The notes under the pieces: model-generated
Told to the model about the DNA's origin: nothing
Database searches by the model: none
Seen by the model: only the letters and a program-made list of their open reading frames with translations
Position numbers and translations under genes: made by a program
NCBI GenBank assembly: GCA_963643925.1
Contig: CAVINS010000001.1
Location: forward strand, 1 to 64,000
Direction of reading: 5' to 3'
DNA length: 64,000 bases
Origin: Phocaeicola_A sp963643925
GTDB lineage: Bacteria > Bacteroidota > Bacteroidia > Bacteroidales > Bacteroidaceae
Shown here: positions 59,751 to 64,000 of the stretch, one piece after another
How the letters are laid out: the number at the start of each line of letters is the position of its first letter
Position numbering within the stretch: position 1 is the stretch's first letter

Positions 59751-62700
59751 TTATTTCTCTCCCAGAGCGACAGCTGGGTCGATGCACATGTATTTCACGC
59801 GCTGGCGGCGCCAAGTGTAGACCACGTGGAGCTTGCCGTCGCTGCCTTGAATGATGCTGGGGTAGGAGTATTGGCTGATGGGGCTGTCCTCGAGGGTGAG
59901 CAGATGGCGCCAGTGGATGCCGTCGTCGGAAACGGCGAGGCTGAGCGGTGTGCGCGATCCCTTGGGGGTGCCGGGCAGTGTCTCGAAGTTGTTGTAGACC
60001 AACACGTGGCGGCCATCCTTCAGGGTGACGGCGTCGGTGCCGGAGTTGTTGTTCTCTATATCGAGCAGAGTCACCTTGCTCCATGTCTCGCCGCGGTCGT
60101 TGCTCCAGCTGGTGGCCAGCTTGGCGTTGCGCGTGCGGCAGACCACCTGCAGGCGGCCGTCGCTGTGGCGGAGGATGCTGGGCTGTATGGCATAGATGGG
60201 CTGTGCACCCTTGCCCTTGATGGCCTCACCTCCCTCTTGGTCATCCAGGGCCGCGGCTCTGGCCTTACGCAGTTGGGTGGGCACACTCAGTTCGGCCTCC
60301 ACGGGACCCACCTTGCGCCAGGTTTTCCCTTGGTCGTCCGACAGCTCGAAGTGGATGCGCCATCCGTGTCCCTCGGTACTGCTGGGTGCGATGATGCGTC
60401 CGTCCACATACTCGGGCTTGTTCTTCACCGGACCCAGAAATCCTTCGGGCAACGGTTCCTTAGCACTCCACGTTTTACCGCCATCCTTCGAGCGGACCAA
60501 CCATCCGCTCCAGTCGCCCACGCTGGTACCTATCTTATAGAAGAGCAACAGCTCCTTCTTGCCGGGCACTTGGTAGAGGACGGGGTTCCAGCACGCCTTG
60601 CGGTAGGCGTTGTCCTTCTTACCCTTGAAGGTGACGGCCACCGGTCCGGCTGCTGCGGGGGTAGTCTTCTCCGTGATGCCAGCCCGTGCGGCGTTGGGGT
60701 CGCTCAGCGCGAACACTCCGTCGGCAGCAAGGTAGGGGGCGCTCCATTGGGTAGCTCCCTTCGGCTTGCGGCACACCCAGATGCAGCAGTTGGGGTTGCG
60801 TTCCTTGGTGCCTCCGAAGAAGGCAGCGACGAGGTCGCCGTTCTTCAGCTCCACGATGGTGGCGCCGTGGCACTCGGGGAACGAGGCCTGCTCGTAGAGG
60901 AACTGGTCGGTGAGAATGCCCTGACGCTCCTGCTTACCTTGTGTAGGGTCTAGCGGAATGGTCAGGTGGTATTTGCCCGAGGTCACACGCCACACGGTGG
61001 AGTTGCCTTCGGTGCGCAGCAGGGTGATGCCCTCCTGACTGATGGCCTTTGTGTCGGTGGTAGGCAGATAGACCTGTGCCGTGGTGTTGCAGGGCACAGT
61101 GATGTCCCATTGCAGCGTGACGAGGTCCTTCTTCCAGTGGCTTTCCACGGTACCGTAGAGGGTGTTGTACGATGCCTTCACGTAGCTTAGCTCCTGGATG
61201 GAGAAGTCGGGCTTCAGCATAATCTCCTTGTAGCCCGGCTGTGCGGGGTTGAAGCCCGCCAGGTCGCGGTAGAACCAGGGTATGAGGTCGCCCAGTATCA
61301 TCACGTGGTTGCAGCTGTTCATCTTGCGGCTTGCCGTGTCGCCGTTCCACAGTTCCCAGATGGCTGTGGCTCCCTTCTTTATCATGTAGCCGTAGCTTGG
61401 GTAGGTGGTGTTGCTGGCCAACAGGTAGGCGATGTCGCCCCGTCCGATGCGGGTCAGCTCGCGGAAGAGCCAGTTGACACCTATTACGCCGCAGCTGATG
61501 TGTCCGTTGTTGGTGGTGATGATGGCGCGCACCAGGTTGCTACGCACCGCCTCGCGATACTCCTCGGGTACCATGTCGAATGCCAAGGGGAGGATGTTGG
61601 AGGTGACGGTGTTGTTGCCGTAGTAGATGCTGTCCGGGTAGAGGATGTGTGGTGCCTTCACGGGCGAGGTGCCGGGCTTCACGGTGAGGAAGACGGCATT
61701 GAACCGCTCCTTCATAGTGGAAGCCTCCTGCTCGTAGAAGTCGGCATCGGCCTGCAGTCCTTGCAGACGGGCAAACTCCGCCATCATCAGGCATACCTTA
61801 TAATAATAGGCCGAGCTGATGAGCGAGCCGCTGGTGAGGCGGGCAGGGTCGGTGCTGTGAATCAGCTTCGGTGCTTCGGGCGGCATGCACCAGTCGCCGT
61901 ATTTGTCGGCATTGATGACTCCGTCATTGGTTGTGTAGCCGTTGCGGATGGCGGCGAGCCACTTCTTGATGGAAGGGTAGTTCTTGCGGATAGGCTCGAT
62001 GTTACCCTGCTGGCGGTAGAGCATGTCGCAGATGACGGGGAACGACGAGGCCCACGTCATGGCCGGTGTGAAGTAGTTGTAGAAGGCGGGGCAGATGTCC
62101 GGAATGATGCCGTCCTCGCGCTGTGCCTCGCGCATGTCGTCGGTCCACTTGGCATACATGGTGCCGTTGTCGAACATGAAGTTCTCGCCCCACGTGCCCA
62201 CGCAGTGGTCGCCCATCCAGGGTTGGCGCTCATCGCGTTGCGGGCAGTCCAGGGGCACGCCCTTGTAGTTGCTCGACACGCCCCACCAGGCGTTGCGGTA
62301 CACTTGGTTCATCACCGTGCTGCTGCACTCGAACGAGCCGTTGTTCTCGAATCCGTCGTACACCACCTCTGAGGTGAGGTCGTCGGCGGTGAGGCCCTTG
62401 CAGCCGGTCACCTCGATGTACTGGAATCCATGGTATGAGAAGCGTGCTGCCCACGTGCTGCCTTGCTCCTTGCCGTTGCACACGTAGTAGTCGGTGCTGA
62501 GGCTGCTGCGAAGGTTCTCCACGTCGAGGTCCGCTCCGTCGTTCTTCACCCGCTCGGCATAGCGTATGCGGATGGTGTCGCCTGCCTCTGCCTTGGGCAG
62601 ACGGATGCGCACGAAGCCGGCGGTATTCTGTCCGAAGTCCACCATGTAGCGGTCGCCGTACTGCTTGAAGGTGGCTGGCTTCAGTCGCTGCATCACCTTC

Positions 62701-63728
62701 ATGTTGGGTGCGGAGTTGCCGCGCAGGGTGCCGTAGGGCAGGCTGACGCGTTGCGCCGCCAGCCAACGGGAGTCGTCGTAGCCTGGTAGGGTCCAGTCGC
62801 CCAATTCCATGCGGGCATCGTAGATCTCGCCGTCGTACTCGTTGTTGCTGCGTATAGGACCTTGTGCGGTGAGCTTCCAGTCTGTGTCGCTGTTGATGCG
62901 TTGCGTGGCTCCGTTCTCATACTCGATGATGAGGTTGAGTCGCATCTTGGGGTAGCCGAAGTTAGCTATCTTGTAGGGCTTGTTCTTTTGTCGCATGGTG
63001 TAGTAGCGGCCGTTGCCCAGGGTAACACCGATGGCATTGTCGGCGCTAGCACTACGCAGTTGTTGGGTGACATCGAACGAGTTGTAGATGCAGGTGCGGC
63101 GGTAGTCGCTGGTGGCTGGTGCCAACTGTTGGTCGCCGATGCGCTGTCCGTTGACGAAGAGCTCATACATGCCCAGTCCGCAGATGTGTAGCGTGGCCCG
63201 TTTGATGGCTTGCTTCTGGGTCTTGAACTCCCGGCGCAGGTAGCGTGCGCTGAGCTGACTGTGCATCACCTCCTTGTCCCACTCGAAGGCGCCGTCCCAG
63301 CCAATCCATTGGCCGCGCCACTGCAGTTCGCCCATCATGCCCATGCCCCACTCGGCGGGTTCGCTCCAAGGGGATTCGCCTCGGGTGGTGGTCACTTTCA
63401 CTTTCCAGTAGTAGTGGCCGTTGCTCTTCAGCGCAGGTCCCCCGTAGGGCACCCATGCCGACTGGTCGGACTCCACTGTGCCTGAGTCCCACACGTCGCC
63501 TTCGCCGGCGGCGAGTTTCTCGGGCGTGGTGGCCACCAGTATGTGGTAAGCCGTCTGCATCACCCCGTTCTCGTCGGAGGTGATGATCCAGCTGAGCCGG
63601 GGCTGCGCACGCTCCACGTTGAGCGGAGCCTCGAGACGTTCGGTGAGCAGCTGGCCCACGTTCACCGCCGCCTGTGTTATTAAGGTGACGAGGAACGTCA
63701 GTAGGAATGAACCGATTCGTTTCATCAT
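59751..63728 (-). CDS. GH78 alpha-L-rhamnosidase fused to a sialidase-like propeller
   Basis: A 1325-residue exported protein (signal peptide ends near TQAA). Residues about 25-910 are a complete GH78: Fn3 and lectin-like N-terminal parts, then the helical barrel with LDCPQRDERQPWMGDHC near 496 and ATAIWELWNGD near 793, the acidic residues expected of the site. Residues about 930-1325 form a BNR/sialidase-like propeller with four Asp boxes (SKDGGKTW, SDDQGKTW, SNDRGETW, SDDGIHW). The Arg of the sialidase RIP motif is absent where FPECHGATIVEL occurs, so true sialidase activity is unlikely; a rhamnose-uronate lyase or another glycan hydrolase is possible. Confidence 0.87.
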   Translation of the reverse strand: MMKRIGSFLLTFLVTLITQAAVNVGQLLTERLEAPLNVERAQPRLSWIITSDENGVMQTAYHILVATTPEKLAAGEGDVWDSGTVESDQSAWVPYGGPALKSNGHYYWKVKVTTTRGESPWSEPAEWGMGMMGELQWRGQWIGWDGAFEWDKEVMHSQLSARYLRREFKTQKQAIKRATLHICGLGMYELFVNGQRIGDQQLAPATSDYRRTCIYNSFDVTQQLRSASADNAIGVTLGNGRYYTMRQKNKPYKIANFGYPKMRLNLIIEYENGATQRINSDTDWKLTAQGPIRSNNEYDGEIYDARMELGDWTLPGYDDSRWLAAQRVSLPYGTLRGNSAPNMKVMQRLKPATFKQYGDRYMVDFGQNTAGFVRIRLPKAEAGDTIRIRYAERVKNDGADLDVENLRSSLSTDYYVCNGKEQGSTWAARFSYHGFQYIEVTGCKGLTADDLTSEVVYDGFENNGSFECSSTVMNQVYRNAWWGVSSNYKGVPLDCPQRDERQPWMGDHCVGTWGENFMFDNGTMYAKWTDDMREAQREDGIIPDICPAFYNYFTPAMTWASSFPVICDMLYRQQGNIEPIRKNYPSIKKWLAAIRNGYTTNDGVINADKYGDWCMPPEAPKLIHSTDPARLTSGSLISSAYYYKVCLMMAEFARLQGLQADADFYEQEASTMKERFNAVFLTVKPGTSPVKAPHILYPDSIYYGNNTVTSNILPLAFDMVPEEYREAVRSNLVRAIITTNNGHISCGVIGVNWLFRELTRIGRGDIAYLLASNTTYPSYGYMIKKGATAIWELWNGDTASRKMNSCNHVMILGDLIPWFYRDLAGFNPAQPGYKEIMLKPDFSIQELSYVKASYNTLYGTVESHWKKDLVTLQWDITVPCNTTAQVYLPTTDTKAISQEGITLLRTEGNSTVWRVTSGKYHLTIPLDPTQGKQERQGILTDQFLYEQASFPECHGATIVELKNGDLVAAFFGGTKERNPNCCIWVCRKPKGATQWSAPYLAADGVFALSDPNAARAGITEKTTPAAAGPVAVTFKGKKDNAYRKACWNPVLYQVPGKKELLLFYKIGTSVGDWSGWLVRSKDGGKTWSAKEPLPEGFLGPVKNKPEYVDGRIIAPSSTEGHGWRIHFELSDDQGKTWRKVGPVEAELSVPTQLRKARAAALDDQEGGEAIKGKGAQPIYAIQPSILRHSDGRLQVVCRTRNAKLATSWSNDRGETWSKVTLLDIENNNSGTDAVTLKDGRHVLVYNNFETLPGTPKGSRTPLSLAVSDDGIHWRHLLTLEDSPISQYSYPSIIQGSDGKLHVVYTWRRQRVKYMCIDPAVALGEK

Positions 63729-63756
63729 AATGTATCTCTTGATTCTTTAATGAAAA

Positions 63757-63803
63757 AAGAGAAGGGAAAGAGGGAGTGTAGATACTCTCTTTTCCCTTCT
63801 CTT
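63757..63803 (-). terminator. Intrinsic terminator between the edge gene and GH78
   Basis: AAGAGAAGGGAA (from 63757) and TTCCCTTCTCTT (to 63803) form a long stem with two inner mismatches. On the minus strand the stem is followed by TTTTTTC, a standard intrinsic terminator. It ends the gene at 63813 but lies only 28 bp before GH78, for which no separate -7 box is visible. Confidence 0.75.
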
Positions 63804-63812
63804 GCTATTTTA

Positions 63813-64000
63813 TTAGTATTTTGTCGGAATGTTGGTCTGTTCCTTGGTGAGGTAGTTCTTGGAGGCATCCACAGCGATGAGGACGCGGTCGTTGCCGGCA
63901 CCGGAGGCACCGTCGAAATGGAACGGCTGCACCTTGCTGTCGAACTCGCCCACGTACTGAAGCGAGCCGTCGGTAACGCTATACCACCACACGTTCTTCT
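63813..64000 (-). CDS. 3' end of an unrecognised protein (partial)
   Basis: The minus-strand frame enters at the window edge and stops with TAA at 63815-63813, giving the last 61 residues of a protein. Visible segments are NVWWYSVTDGSLQYVGEFD, VQPFHFDGASGAGNDRVLIA and a tail ending NIPTKY. Codon use matches the neighbours. The aromatic, beta-rich ending suggests a secreted PUL protein, but I do not recognise a family from so little sequence. Confidence 0.6.
   Translation of the reverse strand, partial: KNVWWYSVTDGSLQYVGEFDSKVQPFHFDGASGAGNDRVLIAVDASKNYLTKEQTNIPTKY

Noticed and set aside
59751..60940. True sialidase (GH33) activity of the C-terminal propeller
   Set aside because: Asp boxes are present, but the expected RIP arginine motif is not seen.
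1..64000. Prophage, integrative element or insertion sequence
   Set aside because: No transposase, integrase, relaxase, tra or phage structural gene was found, and base and codon use look uniform.
1..64000. tRNA or rRNA genes
   Set aside because: I looked in the intergenic gaps and saw no cloverleaf with a CCA-type end and no rRNA sequence; a covariance scan would be decisive.

Overview
The window is chromosomal DNA of a Bacteroidales bacterium, most likely a gut Bacteroidaceae (Bacteroides/Phocaeicola-like). The evidence is two SusC/SusD pairs with polysaccharide-degrading enzymes, the frdCAB fumarate reductase operon, a DUF2851 gene beside dapB and two S26 signal peptidases, and many promoters of the Bacteroidetes type (-7 box TAnnTTTG, sometimes with a TTG/TTTG box about 20 bp upstream) instead of E. 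coli-type boxes. I saw no rRNA, tRNA, transposase, phage gene or CRISPR array. Most of the window is housekeeping or glycan-utilisation chromosome.

Layout. 0.3-7.6 kb: DUF2851 (minus), then a plus-strand block dapB - lepB - lepB paralogue - hotdog thioesterase - dprA - MscS channel, closed by a long hairpin. 7.6-11.7 kb: asnB behind a long, possibly structured leader, then a lone secreted GH43. 11.8-15.4 kb: frdCAB (minus) with a clear promoter. 15.4-24.2 kb: an SDR oxidoreductase with a palindrome over its promoter, then a minus-strand block (GNAT-like protein, parE, coaD, S41 protease, ybeY, SpmA-SpmB fusion, WbqC-like). 24.2-28 kb: an AAA ATPase of the DUF4143 group with a 32-bp tandem array at its promoter, and a secreted two-domain esterase. 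28.1-36 kb: PUL 1 (SusC, SusD, beta-helix lipoprotein). 36.2-41.3 kb: a redox/secretion block (membrane ferredoxin fusion, Tat-exported aldo/keto reductase with ferredoxin domain, DUF1893, ECF S-like protein, TatA, TatC). 41.4-50.1 kb: a rRNA-methyltransferase-like protein plus an operon porin - imelysin - di-haem oxidoreductase - CcsBA, which looks like an iron/haem module carrying its own cytochrome c assembly factor. 50.4-64 kb: a gene remnant, an SGNH hydrolase, a GH31, PUL 2 (SusC/SusD), a GH78 rhamnosidase fused to a sialidase-like propeller, and the 3' end of one more gene.

How parts fit together. TatA/TatC sit just downstream of a protein with a twin-arginine lipoprotein signal and a membrane protein with an internal RR motif, so this looks like an electron-transfer module travelling with its export system. 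CcsBA directly follows the only protein in the window with CxxCH haem sites. GH31, GH78 and the two esterases suggest xyloglucan-, pectin- or rhamnose-containing plant glycans as substrates, but no HTCS, SusR or ECF sigma/anti-sigma regulator lies in the window.

The least expected signal is non-coding. There are several short arrays with a 21- or 22-bp period (two DNA helical turns): at 1-66, 15587-15652, 27743-27882, 44653-44710, 50461-50526, 53827-53889 and 59294-59403. Their sequences differ but the architecture is alike. One array has become coding inside ccsBA and another runs into a truncated gene. Together with a pair of same-orientation palindromic elements (53898 and 59626), they suggest a dispersed repeat system in this genome that I cannot match to a named element.
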